In this document: one piece after another, positions 1-12,080 of the stretch
Layout: every line of letters begins with the position of its first letter
Numbering within the stretch: the stretch's first letter is position 1
Assembly (NCBI GenBank): GCA_050084985.1
Contig: JBITNC010000001.1
Location: forward strand, 142,662,001 to 142,726,000
Source: Nageia nagi
Taxonomy: Eukaryota > Pinophyta
Direction: 5' to 3'
Length of the DNA: 64,000 bases
Notes under the pieces: generated by a model
Databases searched by the model: none
Told to the model about the DNA's origin: nothing
The model's input: the letters and a program-made list of their open reading frames with translations, nothing else
Program-made: the position numbers and the translations under genes

Positions 1-1471
1 TTATTTGACCAGTTTGATAGATGTACTATTCAAAATATTCCAAAAACTAATAACAAGTATGTTGATGCAATGGCAAGTGCTACTTCCCTTGCACCAATTG
101 AGATTGAAGATGAAGAGACTATCTTGACCATTCATAAGTTAAGTTTTCCTTCTACATTGATAGTATGCATGAAATTCAAACCTATCTTATTATAGAAGAG
201 AATGATTTTCAAAATTTGTGTTTTGATATCTACAATTATTTGAAACACCAAACAATACATGAAAAGTTTGATAAAAATGAAAGGATAAGATTGAAGAGAA
301 TTACAATAAAATATATCATCATTGGAGAGGTTTTATATAGGATATCAATTTATGGTACTTTGTTAATATGTTTGACACAATATGAGATAGCTATTGCCTT
401 AGAAAATGCTCATGATGGTTTATGTGGTGGTCACTTTCATGTAAAAGCACTATACACCAAACTTTTGAGGATTGGTTATTATTGGCCTACTATGGAAGAA
501 GATTGTAAATCCTATGTAAAACCTTATTTTCCATGCCAAAAATATGCAAATTTAGAAAAATAACCAATATAAGAGTTGCACTCTATCATTTCTCCATGGC
601 CATTTGCTATATGGGGCATAGATTTGATTAGCATGATTAATCCTCACTCTAGGGAAGGACAAAAGTTTATCATCACAGCTACAAAATTTACCACCAAGTG
701 GATGGAGACTATCCCAATGAAATTAGTTAAGACAAAATAATTGCATTTCTCACTAAAAACATCATTATAAGGTTTGGGGTACCACAAAGATTGATCATGG
801 ATAATGGCTCAAATTTGAAAGGTAAAGATATGAAAGCATTTTGTAAAAAGTTTCATATTATGCAAACCTTTTCTTCCATATAATACCCTTAAGTAAATGG
901 TCAAGCTAAAGCCACAAATAAGAAAATCAAGAACATTCTTGCCAAAATATGGGATAAATACAAGAGAGATTGGCATGACCAATTACCATATGCATTATGG
1001 GCATACAGAGCTAGTGTTCATATAACCATTAGGGTAGCAACATTTTCATTAGTACATAGAGATGAGGCCATTATCCCACTAGAATTGAAAATCCATTCCC
1101 TTAGGATTTTCTTGCAAGGTGATATTTTATATGAAGATGCAAGAAAAGTAAGATTCCAATAGCTAGAATTGTTATATGAGAAAAGGATCAAAGCCATTGA
1201 ATATGAAAAGGTGTACCATGCAAGACTCAAAAGAGCATTTGGTAAGAAGATCAAAGAAAAAGAATTCAAAGTGGGAGATCTAGTGTTAAAAGGGAATATA
1301 AATAAGATAATAGCAAATGATTAAGTAAAAGGAAAATTTGAACACAATTGGTTGGGCCCATTTATTTTTGTTGAAGAAATAGGTTCAGGTGCATACAAAT
1401 TATCATCCATGGATGGCAAGGAGGAACTAAAGATATTTACTTCCATCCATATTAAACATTTCTATGCCTAA
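1..1471 (+). pseudogene. Ty3 (Tat lineage) pol 3' part: RNase H tail and integrase, decayed
   Basis: Frame 1 from base 1 reads the tail of a retroelement RNase H (NKYVDAMASATSL, like the usual A-D-A-L-A ending). An integrase follows. Its zinc-binding region is at about 400-560 (HDGLCGGHF, then YYWPTMEEDCKSYV, then CQKYAN); one Cys of the second pair is lost. The catalytic core is at about 590-1000 (WGIDLI and MDNGSNLKG keep both Asp; the Glu position reads Lys in GQAKATNKK). The C-terminal domain at about 1180-1471 contains WLGPFIFVEE and ends KHFYA-stop. Several in-frame stops lie where Gln codons are expected. The zinc-binding and core style match the integrase at 27.3-28.4 kb, which belongs to a Tat element, so I infer the same lineage. 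The element begins outside the window and is not functional. Confidence 0.85.
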
Positions 1472-1645
1472 ATACAATAACTTTGTGCCTTGCAAACCAT
1501 TCCACTCATGAGTAGGGCATGCATATTTTTCATTTTCTACAAAATTTTAAGAATACCATAGTGCTACCTACATGTGTTACTATCCACATGATGTTAACGA
1601 TATGAGATTAAAAAAAAAATGGTAGTATGATGTATACAGACCATT

Positions 1646-2165
1646 TATATAAAATGCACAATCATTGATGGCCAATGACATGACAAGTGAGAGTTCACTC
1701 ACTTAAAAGCAAACTGATGATGCAACTATAAGCAATATGTTTACATTGGCTCATCTCCAATGGATGATACAACTTACTATGTATCCACATGGTTTTTTCT
1801 TTGAACCATACAAAGCATAATATCTTCAGGTCATAGGCATAAAATGTATGATTATCGATGGCCATGGCTAGTGAGATTTCACTCACTTAAAAGATAAACT
1901 AGTGATACAACCATAAGCAAGATGTTGACATTGGCTCATCTCCAATGGATGATACAATTTTCTATGCATCCACATGGTTTTTTCTTTGAACCATACAAAG
2001 CATAATATCCTTGAGTCATAGACATAAAATGTATGATCATCGATGGCCATTGACATAGCTAGTGAGAGTTCACTTACTTCAAAGATAAATTAATGATGCA
2101 GTTGTAAGTACAATACTGATATTGACTCATCATCAATGGATGATGCAACTCACTATGTATCCACC
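1646..2165 (+). repeat. Tandem repeat, about 185-190 bp x 2.8, in a retroelement 3' UTR
   Basis: Three successive units begin at about 1651, 1841 and 2026, each with aaaatg(c/t)a followed by atcgatggcc or close variants. They share the internal blocks cattggctcatctccaatgg and catggttttttctttgaacc; the third unit is shorter and more diverged. They lie between the integrase stop (1471) and the polypurine tract (2721). Tat-lineage elements are known to carry fast-evolving tandem repeats in this position. Confidence 0.85.
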
Positions 2166-2718
2166 TTATTTTTATGCAAGGTATTGCTAACACCTCATTT
2201 TAGGTATCTACATCTTGAAGAATAGAAAAAAATACACATGATCCTATGTTGTCAGTAGTGGCTCACTATTTCCATGTTATCAGCTACATACATTTCCTTC
2301 ACATTTCATCTAAAAAAAAGTAGATCCCCTTTATTTCAAGGAATGGATGTAAATGCAACTGATTCCTTAGTATCAGACATAACAAAATGACTAGATTCAT
2401 GGTTTAAACAACATAAGGGGAAAGAGACATTTTCCATCTCCAACATTGGATATGGAACCATACAAATACCTAATAGCATAATTATTTCTACATATATAAA
2501 TAGCACAATTCTTGGAAAAAACACACTTCTTCAGATTTTGCCTTATTTGCACCATTTAAGGATATTTTCTGGGCATCCAAGCCAAAAGGGGGCAATAAGG
2601 GACCCTCATTATCATCATCAATAATAAGGAGCAATGCAATGAAGAGTTCAAAGTTCTCAATAAAATTTCTTTCATACTTCTTCTTTGGACATGTAATTCC
2701 ATTACTTCAATCACACCT

Positions 2719-2734
2719 CCGAAGGGGGACAAAA
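2719..2734 (+). promoter_or_regulatory. Polypurine tract of the Tat element
   Basis: ccgaagggggacaaaa lies immediately before a TG that opens an LTR-like sequence. This is the expected primer for plus-strand synthesis upstream of a 3' LTR. Confidence 0.75.
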
Positions 2735-3092
2735 TGTAGATGCTTAAAAATGAATTATTATTTATTAAATAATTTATTTTAGAACATCAATGATGTATGA
2801 TATAAAGAAGGGGTTAAAATAATACCCAATACTATGTAATCTATGTAATGGACCTTACAAGGGATAAAAAAGATCTAAGTCATGTAAATATGTTAATATA
2901 TATAAAGGCATCAAAGATGACCTAAAAGTTTATGAGAAAATGAATATGAGGAGGATTTTAGAGAGATTCTAGCAAATGTTATATCACTCTATTATACACA
3001 AATATTATTTTTGAATTACATCTCATGTTTGAAATATGATGAATCTTTCATTTGCTTATCACTACATTCTTTATTGCATTTGTGTTATTGCA
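2735..3092 (+). repeat. LTR of the Tat element (short, about 358 bp)
   Basis: It starts TGTAGATGCTTAAAAATG directly after the polypurine tract. It contains a TATA box (tatatataaagg, 2897-2908). I place the end at the CA of 3091-3092 (ttattgca). Six bases later comes TGGCCACTAACAGCG (3099-3113), which has the form of a primer-binding site. The right end is inferred, since no second copy is in the window. Confidence 0.55.
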
Positions 3093-3299
3093 TATTTTTG
3101 GCCACTAACAGCGTAGCTCATTTAGGCAACCAATGATGTGTTCATGAATGAATGTATGCTCATGTTTTATGGATGTTTCTCTTAATGGATTAAGCATGCA
3201 AATTAATAAAAGGTACATATACTTTTGTTATTCTTTATTTCCATATTTTAGATATATGTGATAGTAAAAATATTATAGCCAAATAGTGCATCAATTTTC

Positions 3300-3780
3300 A
3301 TATTTATGTAGTATTTTTGGATTACAGGTTGATAGATTGACCAAGGTAGCACATTTTATACCTAGAAATAGCATTGATAATGCTTTTATTATGGAAAATA
3401 AATTTGCACATGATATCATTAGATTGCATGGATTTTAAGAGGTGATAATCTCAAACAAAGATTCAAAATTCAGCTCCATCTTTTGGAAATCATTACACAA
3501 GGTATTGGGAGCAAAATTGACCATGAGTTCAATATATCATCTAGAGATAGATAAAAAGAATGAACATGTGAATAGATTTCTTAAGGATATACTGAAATGT
3601 ATTGCATGGAATAAAAGACTAAATGGGAGGACTACCTCTATTTAATCGAGTTTGCCTATAATAATGGATACCATTTTTCTTAGGAATGATCCCTTTTGAA
3701 GCTATTTATGGAGGGAGATGCAGAACTCCTTTATCTTGGAACAATCAAGAGGATTAGGTGATGATCTAACCTAAAATGTT
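3300..3780 (+). pseudogene. Chromovirus integrase core, decayed
   Basis: The frame from about 3316 reads SIFGLQVDRLTKVAHFIP, a hallmark of Ty3 chromovirus integrase cores. It continues through IRLHGF, the second catalytic block (SNKDSKFSSIFWKSL, where the expected Asp reads Asn) and the third block with NEHVNR, which keeps the Glu. Stops and a frameshift follow at about 3645-3780. The upstream gag, protease, RT and RNase H are missing, and the fragment starts about 200 bp after the LTR of the previous element. Confidence 0.8.
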
Positions 3781-3836
3781 AAAGCAAATGGAGGAGTAAC
3801 TCAAATCCATATGATGAAAGCTCAAGGAAGATGTCA

Positions 3837-4276
3837 ATCATCAAAAGAGTTATGTTGATCTTAAGAAAAATACTCAAGAATTTGCTATGGGAAATAAAGT
3901 GTTCTTATAAGTTTGACCCATGAAAAGTGCCACAAAATCTATTAAATTGCATCCCCAATTGTTGGTCCTTTTGAAATAGTTGAAATTAAGAGTCCAGTTA
4001 CCTATAAACTTGCCTTACCATCAAGTTTGTCAAAAATGCATGATGTCTTTCATGTTTCATTATTGAGAAAGTATGTTGTTAACCTTCTCATGTGTTAGAT
4101 TTTTCTAACTTGTAGATATCATGCCCTTAAGCTATTTAAGTTCTACCTATTAAAATCCTAGCTTTTAGGACTTGGAAATTAAGAATTTGGGAGATAAATG
4201 AATATTTGGTCCAATGGGAGAAGTACTCTAAATCTTCTTCCACTTGGGAAGATGAATCTTTCATGAGAAGATAATT
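3837..4276 (+). pseudogene. Chromovirus integrase C-terminus with chromodomain, copy 1
   Basis: It reads, with frameshifts, a linker ending GNKVFL, the GPF block, [19 protein letters not shown], and a terminal segment LRIWEINEYLVQWEKYS followed by STWEDES. The last part is a chromodomain of the Tekay/Del chromovirus type, which in this family follows the PV-IL-R motif. The segment is collinear with a second copy at about 4641-5054. Confidence 0.8.
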
Positions 4277-4373
4277 TTCTTATTTTTTTGAGTGATTATG
4301 TAAATCATTATTGGAATCTATTGCTTATATTTAAGAACATAGGGGAACATGTTCCTTTTTAATGGGGTAAGTA

Positions 4374-4640
4374 TGTAACAAACCACTTAATTGCACTTAT
4401 TATGACATGAATGCCTTTGATAATTTGAATATGATGGAGACTATTTGTGTAAGAGTGAGGAAATGATTAGCATTGATTCGTTATGGGAATGGATTGGTAA
4501 GAGAGGAATGATTAGCATTGATTCGTTGATAGCCCATAGGGACCTTCATAAATCATATAGATGCATCTCATAATTATTATGCATGATATTTGAGCCCTAT
4601 GATGTGTATGATTTTCATGTATGTACTAACAAAATTTATG
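4374..4640 (+). repeat. Tekay-type LTR, 5' fragment (copy 1)
   Basis: TGTAACAAACC follows a purine tract (aatggggtaag) downstream of the chromodomain. It continues with ttgcacttattatgac, shared with the copies starting at 5155 and, more distantly, 59924. It is cut by the tandem duplication at 4640. Confidence 0.7.
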
Positions 4641-5054
4641 CTGATCTTAAGAGAAATCCTTAAGAATTTGTTATGCAAAATAAAGTGTTCTTATAAATTT
4701 GACCCATAAAAAGTGCCATAAAGTCTACCAAATTGGCTCCCCAATTTGTTGGTCCTTTTGAAATAGTTGAAAAGAAGAGTCTAGTTGCCTATAAAATTGC
4801 CTTGCCATCAAATTTATCAAAAATACATGATATCTTTCATGTTTCATTATTGAGAAAGTACGTTGCTACTTCTCATGTGTTAGATTTTTCTAACTTGCAG
4901 ATATCGTACTCTCAAGCTGTTGAAGTTCTATTTGTTAAAATCTTAGCTTTTAGGAAAAGAAAATTAAGAATTTGGGAGATAAATAAATTTTTGGTCCAAT
5001 GGGACAAGTACTCTTAATCTTCTTCCACTTGGGAAGACGAATCTATCATGAGAA
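4641..5054 (+). pseudogene. Chromovirus integrase C-terminus with chromodomain, copy 2 (best preserved)
   Basis: An uninterrupted 94-codon frame at 4733-5017 reads the GPF block ([15 protein letters not shown]), [19 protein letters not shown], and the chromodomain strands FRKRKLRIWEINKFLVQWDKY. A TAA then interrupts before [21 protein letters not shown] plus a C-terminal chromodomain identifies a chromovirus, closest in form to Tekay/Del. The chromodomain is thought to guide integration to heterochromatin. Confidence 0.85.
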
Positions 5055-5154
5055 GATAATTTCCTTATTTTTTTGAGTGATTATAAGAAGATTAGACTCT
5101 ATTGATTATATTTAAGAACATAAGGGAATGTGTTCCTTTTTAAGGGGGGTAGTA

Positions 5155-6250
5155 TTTAACAACATGCCTAATTGCACTTATTATGACTCGAATGCCTTCG
5201 ATAATTTAAATATGATGGAGACTATTTGTGTTATGGCATGACTCATAATGAATGGCTATATGCAATATTTGTTTTGATTTGATGTTGGCTTTGAGGTTGT
5301 TATGAAATAGGTTATAGGTTGACTCAGTTTGGGAGTTAGGTTGGAGACACCAAGGAACCAAATATGAGTTGGTTACAGGAACATATTGGTAAAAGTGAGA
5401 AAATGATTGGTGTTGATTCCTTGATAGTCCATAGGGACCTTCATAAATCATATAGATGTATATCATAATTATTATGCATGATATTCAATCCCTATGATGT
5501 GTATGATGTTTATGTATGTATTAACAAAATTTACCTTGCAATATGGGCAGTTTCTATGGGTAAGATTTTGTGCAAAAATATTTGATGTGCATTTCTAAAT
5601 TGCCTTAGAAAATAATTAACTATTTTAAATCTTGCAAGGTAATATTCTATATATTTAAATTTAAATTTTCACTAAATAATTATATTTTTACATGCAATAA
5701 ATTCTATGGTTGAGTAGAAATAAATTTATCAAGGGATAAGGGACTATTTTTCTATTTTGCATTAGGTGACTATTTTGTTATTTCACATTAGGTATGCCAA
5801 ATAAATAAGGGACTATTTTGGTATTTTGCTTTAGGTGTGCAAAATAATGAAGGGATTATCTCCATACATTTTCATATTTTGCATTAGGTATGCAAAATAA
5901 TTAGGACTATTTCCTATATATTTTGGTATCTAGCATGAGGTATGCATAACAATTTGTAGGAATTTTGACTTCTACAAATCCCACCATAAAATAAAAAGCC
6001 TCTGTATGCCTCATGAACAAAAATTTTGAGATGGGAAAATAGTAAAATATGTGGAAGTGTTATACCAACCTTTTGTTATAAATACCTAGGAAACCTTTAG
6101 AAAAATACACACTCATCCCTTCTTTCCAAATATTGACCTTGAGATCTATGAAGGAAGGATTCTCTCTATTCTCATTTTTCCATTTACAAGTGCAAGTGCT
6201 CTTCTCATATTTTAGCCACTAGTGCTAAATACTTAATTTAAATTATGAAT
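5155..6250 (+). repeat. Tekay-type LTR (copy 2), right end uncertain
   Basis: It follows a strong purine tract (ttaaggggggtag, 5141-5152). It aligns with copy 1 to 5536 and then continues with sequence resembling 60300-60480 of the copy at 59924. A TATA box (tataaata, 6077-6084) and a likely transcribed R region follow. No primer-binding site was recognised, so the right end near 6250 is a guess. Confidence 0.6.
5745..5955 (+). repeat. Short degenerate tandem repeats inside the LTR
   Basis: Four to five imperfect units of about 35-60 bp share gggactattttggtattttgc and attaggtatgcaaaataa. They lie upstream of the LTR TATA box, where retroelement enhancers often sit. Confidence 0.6.
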
Positions 6251-6619
6251 TTTAATATTGTACTCCATTTTAAAAGGGGATTGTTTATTTAAAATTTGGG
6301 GAAAATACATGTGAACTTATTGTATAGTTTGTCTATATATGGTTTACGATCTTATTTTATAATTTTTCTATATGTGGTTGGAAGTATCTAGATTAAGGAG
6401 TAAACGATTTAATATTTAGTTGAAAATTGAACTTATAAACTTTATAAACTTTGTAGATTATTTTGAAATAATGAAATTATTTATTTAAAAGGCTTATCAT
6501 GATAATAAAGATTACTTTATTTTTTATTAACGTTAATGGTATCATGTGAATGGCATAGTGATTTTATTTGACACATTTGTATTAATTGGAGTACTTGGAA
6601 TATAAGTACAAGTAAAATG

Positions 6620-7170
6620 AAAGTGTTAAATGAATGAGTCATGGGGTGAGTTGGAGACCCAAATGGGGATGTCATTTTGTGAATTATTTTCACGAGTGAT
6701 CTTATCCTTTTGAAACCCCATCAATGGAAAATATTCCTCTTTTTTAGTGTCAAATATGAAGCTATAATGGATGCCCCTGGATACTCCTTTATCTACTACA
6801 TTCTCTCTCAAATTACCACAACTCGACTCAGAACGGGTGCAGGGAAACTAACCTACATTAGAGGTATTGCAACATGGGTAGACATGACAAAAGTAGGCCA
6901 ACACATTATTTACTTTTGAAGAGTTGAAAACTACATTCGAAAATTAGGATGTATTCCTCTATACCTGAAAGAAAGTGGCCTCTAGGAGAGCAGATTATCT
7001 GCATAGTTGAATTTGAACCACCGCCAACCAGAAGAATCATCGTGTCGAGATGTCGCTTACAGAGCCAGAGCCTTATACCAAACTTTCTCTTCGAACGCTG
7101 GCCAATAAAATCGTTCATCATGGAGCGAACTTTCGCTTCTGTAAATAGGTATGAGAACTACAAATAGATG
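6620..7170. other. Unidentified CpG-retaining patch with open frames on both strands
   Basis: Between about 6830 and 7150 there are more than ten CpG sites, in sharp contrast to the flanks. Frames are open on plus (6710-6919, 6949-7167) and minus (6906-7121). A third minus frame from about 7167 reads protein-like sequence (RFYWPAFEEKVWYKALAL and GWRWFKFNYADNLLS) with two stops. I recognise no family. It may be a captured or decayed host exon, or a recent insertion not yet depleted of CpG. Confidence 0.35.
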
Positions 7171-7199
7171 CACTTCTCCTTCCATACCAATGTTGATTT

Positions 7200-10100
7200 G
7201 CTTCTAGTATGAGTTCAATTAAAATCAAGTTGAGAGGGAGGACCAGGAAATACTGACACTGGTAAAGTAATTTTCTATCCCAACATAGGAAAGTGGTGTA
7301 GACGCTGTAACTATATCCATAAGAAGCTCAAACTAGGAAATACGTCTATACTCCTTTGTAGTACAATCATTCTTCTCTACAATGAAGGATCTTGTAGTGT
7401 GACCCATTTTACTTTCCTTGGAACAATTTAAATCTTTTTTATATCCATTTGAATATTACTTATGGGTGCTACTATATGAGAGCCTTCCTCTACAAGTGGA
7501 AGCTCCTCCCAAATGCGTCACACTAGGGTAATAAAACTATGTCATTAAAGTTCAAGCGTAGATAATAATATCGAAGTAATATATATGCTTTCTACTATCC
7601 TCCATTTAAATTTTTTATTAAACCTTGATCGCTTCCCATAAAATTTACTGTAATTTTTGTTTGATTATGGCACTTGTTGTGTGATAAAGGAACTAAAAGA
7701 TATTTGAGCTTTATAATAGTCCTATTATTAAGATAATCATGATAATAGGAATATTTGTTTAAAATATCATGATTACCTCTTTAGTATATAAATGATAAAT
7801 TAGTTTGATTTCCTTTTTAGTTTATTAAAAAAAATAAAAAAATAAATGAGGAATACAAGGTTTAAGAGGTTACACAATGTTGGTATATTAGATATTTTTT
7901 GAATTTACCATTTTAAGATCATAATAGATTTATAATAAATATTTGAATTGGTTTGTAATAAAGAAAAAAATGTGAATAGTGAAATTATACCCTATGATTG
8001 AGGAAGCGAGGTAGTTCTAGTGAGAATATAAAACCTCTCGAGATCAAAGAATTAGGTATTGATTGTTGATTATTGACTACTACATGTGGAAAATTAAATG
8101 TTTCAAATGTGATGTATCTAGTGTAGGATGCATTTTGGTCATGAAAAGAGCTTTCCTAATCCTCAAATACTCTAAAAAACCCCTTCTAGTACTCTTATTC
8201 AACAAGTCTTGTATTCTTGGGATGAACATGCAAGATGGAGGTACCATAAAGATGCATCAAGATGAAGAAGATGTATTAAAGATCTTTTTGGTATATTTCT
8301 ACAAAGTTATAATGTAAAATCCTCATGTTGAGTATATGGGAACCCACATGTAATTAAATACATCATACACTATGATGTACATCATACTCAAGTCAACAAT
8401 TAGAGTTACCATAATCTTGATGTATTGTTATCATCATGAAACACATTAGGGTATGGAATAAAGTTATTACACATTGTTATATAGCCAATTTTAAAATAAA
8501 TGTAATTATATACAAATTTATGTACTAAGTTAGATAGCCCATATGTCCATGATACACTTGTAAAAAATTTATGATAATCCAAGAACCAAGTATATTCTAA
8601 CTCATCCAATGTTTGAGTTTATAAATGTATCTATTAAATTTATGAGACTCTTTGAAAAAAATGATGTATTGAAAGTTTAACTAAGATATTGATACAAGAA
8701 ACCTAGTGTGTTCAAATTATTTATAAATACAAAGTAAATATCATAATAGATTACCTAACTGAATTGTAATATGATTATTGTGAATTTGGGAATCATATTG
8801 TAACACATGGAATTTAATGATTCATTATGAAAATGCAATGATGGTGTTGTGTTCAAGAAAATATACATCCATGAAAGGTTAAAATGACCAAAGCATGAGT
8901 TACTTACAATACTTTGGAGTGATACAAATAGAATGGTAAGGTCTTGACACTTATATCAAACTTAAACAAGATGTTAAGGTTCTTATGTGATCCTACAAAG
9001 AAACATAATCAATAAGTTAAAACCCTAAAAGGAAATTTAAAGGGAAAGGAGACCTCAAAACAATATTAGAAGTTTATCAAAGGATGTGATAAGCATACAA
9101 ACAAACTAGTTAAGAATTAAGAACTATGAATGATTATAACATTGAAAGAAAACTTAGTCAAACCCATGTTATCATAATTTTCCTAAATAATAACCAAAAT
9201 ATATTCCATGAGTATGTTAAACTCTACATCGCACATTATTAGAAGTAGCCACATTTAAAGGCATCTCAGGGCTTATTATTTTTCTTTGGCATGTGATGTA
9301 CTTTTAAAGTAATATTCTTTCCACTACATCATGTATATGGTATATTTATAGTAAAGTACTATTGGATATTCTTTGATGGCTTCATGAATAAGCTTATCTA
9401 AAACTTCTTATGCATGTTTGATGAAATTACTACTTTTGTTTACTAAACATGATTGATAATGTAAAAAGTGTTCTGGTTTGCAATTAATTTAGATTGTAAG
9501 AACATCCTATTACTTGATTCAAGTATGAAACCTATAAAACCTAATAATTGGTATGTGATTAATTATTTCTAGGGTCATTAATGTGGAGATGGTTCTCTTT
9601 TATAATATTATTTTAAAATTTATTAAACAATACAAACCACTTGAGAGTATTATTCTAATACACATGGCTCCCCAAGATATGGGCACGAGGATGTTGAACA
9701 TCATGGTTAGCCTAACCAATAGATATGGAAAGGATAGTGTCTTATACCCTTAACAGGTTGTCAGATGAGGGTAGAAATCGATAAAACTAGAATTACTAGA
9801 TGAGGGTAACTAGTAGTCATTTTTTCTATAGTTTAAAAAATAAGAGTACGATTATTGTTCCATAGGTGATGATGCTTAACCATTTCATATGTAGGATTGC
9901 CTAGGATAATCTATATTCACCTATGTATCTAAGGGTTACCATCAGGGAAAGATGTATAACCTTATGGATGAGCATTCTTTTGGATGATATGGGCCCTAAG
10001 TAGGAAACCATAACACCATGAATAGAATATTTATTGCATAGTTTGTGAATAGAAATGGTGGGATCACTTATGTGACATCTTCCAATGGGGTGAGAATTGA

Positions 10101-12080
10101 TAAGTGAACACCAGAAGTATTTTGATCAATATCAATTAATCTAAATTTGGTCAATCTTGTCATATGGGTGCTAACTAGCTTGCAATGTTGACATGCTTAT
10201 ATGGATCTCCTTGTCCATTCCTAGACCATTTGAGTGTTTAAATTAAATAAAAAAAAAGGTCTAAAATTTTAGGGTTTTGTGAAGTTAGGAATAAGTGAAG
10301 CATTACAAATAGGGCATGGGAGGTGCCATCCCCCTGGTCATGTTAGGTGGGTGGGGGTGAGACTATAGTGCCCATGCCCATATTAATTTAATTATTAAAA
10401 AATATAATATTAAACATTTTAAAAAGTAAATTTTAAATATTTAATATTTTAAAAAAATATTATTTATTATAACATTAATTAACATTTTAAGTTGCTAAAA
10501 AATTAATATTTAAATGGTTCAAAGGGAGTTGAGAACTTTAAAAAAAATAGTGTATTATTTTCAAATGTAAATTTATCAATTTTAAGATTTGAAATAATAA
10601 AACATTTATTATTTCAATGTAGTTTAGTTAATCAATATTACATTTTCTTTCTTTGATTAATAGATAACTATTATATTGTTCATGCATTTACTTACGCCTA
10701 TGAAATTGGAAATTTGGAGCAATAATTTAAGAATGAATGTTATGATCATTTTGAATAATATTGGATAATTCATTTCTTATTTTTACCCATAAATATTAAG
10801 AACATGAGTTTGTAAAGGAGAAGCATGTACTTATTTCTAAAAGAAGTTAATCATGATTTATCATTTAGTTAGAATGATAAAGTAAAATAAAATACCATTT
10901 GAATGCATTGTATGTTACCTTAGTGAAATACATACAAGTGTTGTCTTTGATCTTGTTAAGCATCCAACAAGTGGTTCACTTAGAAGGAGGAATACCTTGG
11001 TGATTCAATACTTCCAAGATGGATAAAATAGGAGATCATGAATTATAAACTTGAGCTATAATATTGTATTTATATCTTAATGAGATATCCAAATTGTAAT
11101 CATTATGAATATGAGTTTGATTATGTTATAAAGAGTAGTTTGGTAAAATTAGCACAATTATGTATGTTACAAAAGAGTATTTCTTACTTTGATATTTTAT
11201 GATTTAAATTCTTAATTACATGAAGGAACAATGTATGTAATTAAATCTCAATTTAGATAAAAATTAGTAAACATTGTTATTTCAATTATTCTCATTGATG
11301 CTATTGCAATAATTACAAATTAAATCAACTTAAGAACTTATACCTATTCATCCAACCAAATGCTAAAATAAAAATACATAATTATAAACTAAGAATGATT
11401 AAGTGGTGAAAGAACTTAGGTTATAATTATCTTGTTTCAAGATTAACTTTTGGTTAGTTAGGAAAAATAAACTAGAAAATGATAAGCTAGTTCTACCTCT
11501 AGAGTTTAACATCTAGTCAAAAGATAACGAGTAGCTAATCAATTAACAAAAGTAGTAACTGCATGAGTTATGGATAGGTAGTTACTACAAGTTAAGTGGT
11601 GATTCCTTGTGAGTATTATGGGTAGGTACGGGTACATCAATTAATTTTACAGTAGTAAAATTAACATTGAGTTCCATCATGGGAGGTGATAAAAACTCAA
11701 TCCACTTGGCATACACTAATAAATCACTATCCTGGGGTAGCATGAAGTGATGGGAAAAGTGTATCCCTTATTAAATATATAAGGGCTAAGAAGAACCCAA
11801 ATATCATGGTTGATATAGGTGAGTCAAATATAGGAGATATTTAAAACACTGATGCTAAGTTGAAACAAGTGTATGGTAGATGAATTATCAAAAATAACTA
11901 TAACATGACTTGGGTGAAATGGAACTAATCATTTCAATCCACTTGAGGGTTTTTTGAAATGACTACTAAAACTCAAATGTGAAATACCAAACCTATTCTA
12001 TAAATGTTAAGATGTTAACTTAGTAAAAAAAATATGTCTAGATTTTGAGGTAGAATTAGATAGATATTTCATTGAAGAAC
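7200..12080. other. AT-rich intergenic stretch without recognised genes
   Basis: No retroelement domain, RNA gene or host gene could be recognised on either strand. A GC-rich hairpin-like block lies at 10312-10379, followed by almost pure AT sequence (10381-10560). The 8063-8317 frame of 84 codons has no recognisable motif. Confidence 0.5.
10312..10379. repeat. GC-rich inverted repeat
   Basis: gggcatggg (10312-10320) is the exact reverse complement of cccatgccc (10371-10379). Between them a C run (ccccc) and a G run (gtgggtgggggtg) could also pair. The block stands out in AT-rich surroundings. Confidence 0.5.

Larger units (their letters stand above)
3852..5536 (+). repeat. Tandem duplication of chromodomain plus LTR start (about 0.8-0.9 kb units)
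   Basis: Unit 1 is about 3852-4640 and unit 2 about 4641-5536. Both run from the integrase linker (tgatcttaag-a-aa) through the chromodomain, a purine tract, the LTR start and an LTR segment ending cataaatcatatagatg then taacaaaattta. Unit 1 joins directly into unit 2 at aacaaaattta/tgctgatcttaag. Unit 2 has about 110 bp more in its LTR part (around 5230-5340), so unit 1 has lost that piece. Confidence 0.8.

Noticed and set aside
7000-7050. A T-loop-like GGTTCAAATTC on the minus strand suggesting a tRNA
   Set aside because: The arm around it does not pair properly (mismatches in the T stem), and no acceptor or anticodon arm could be found upstream.
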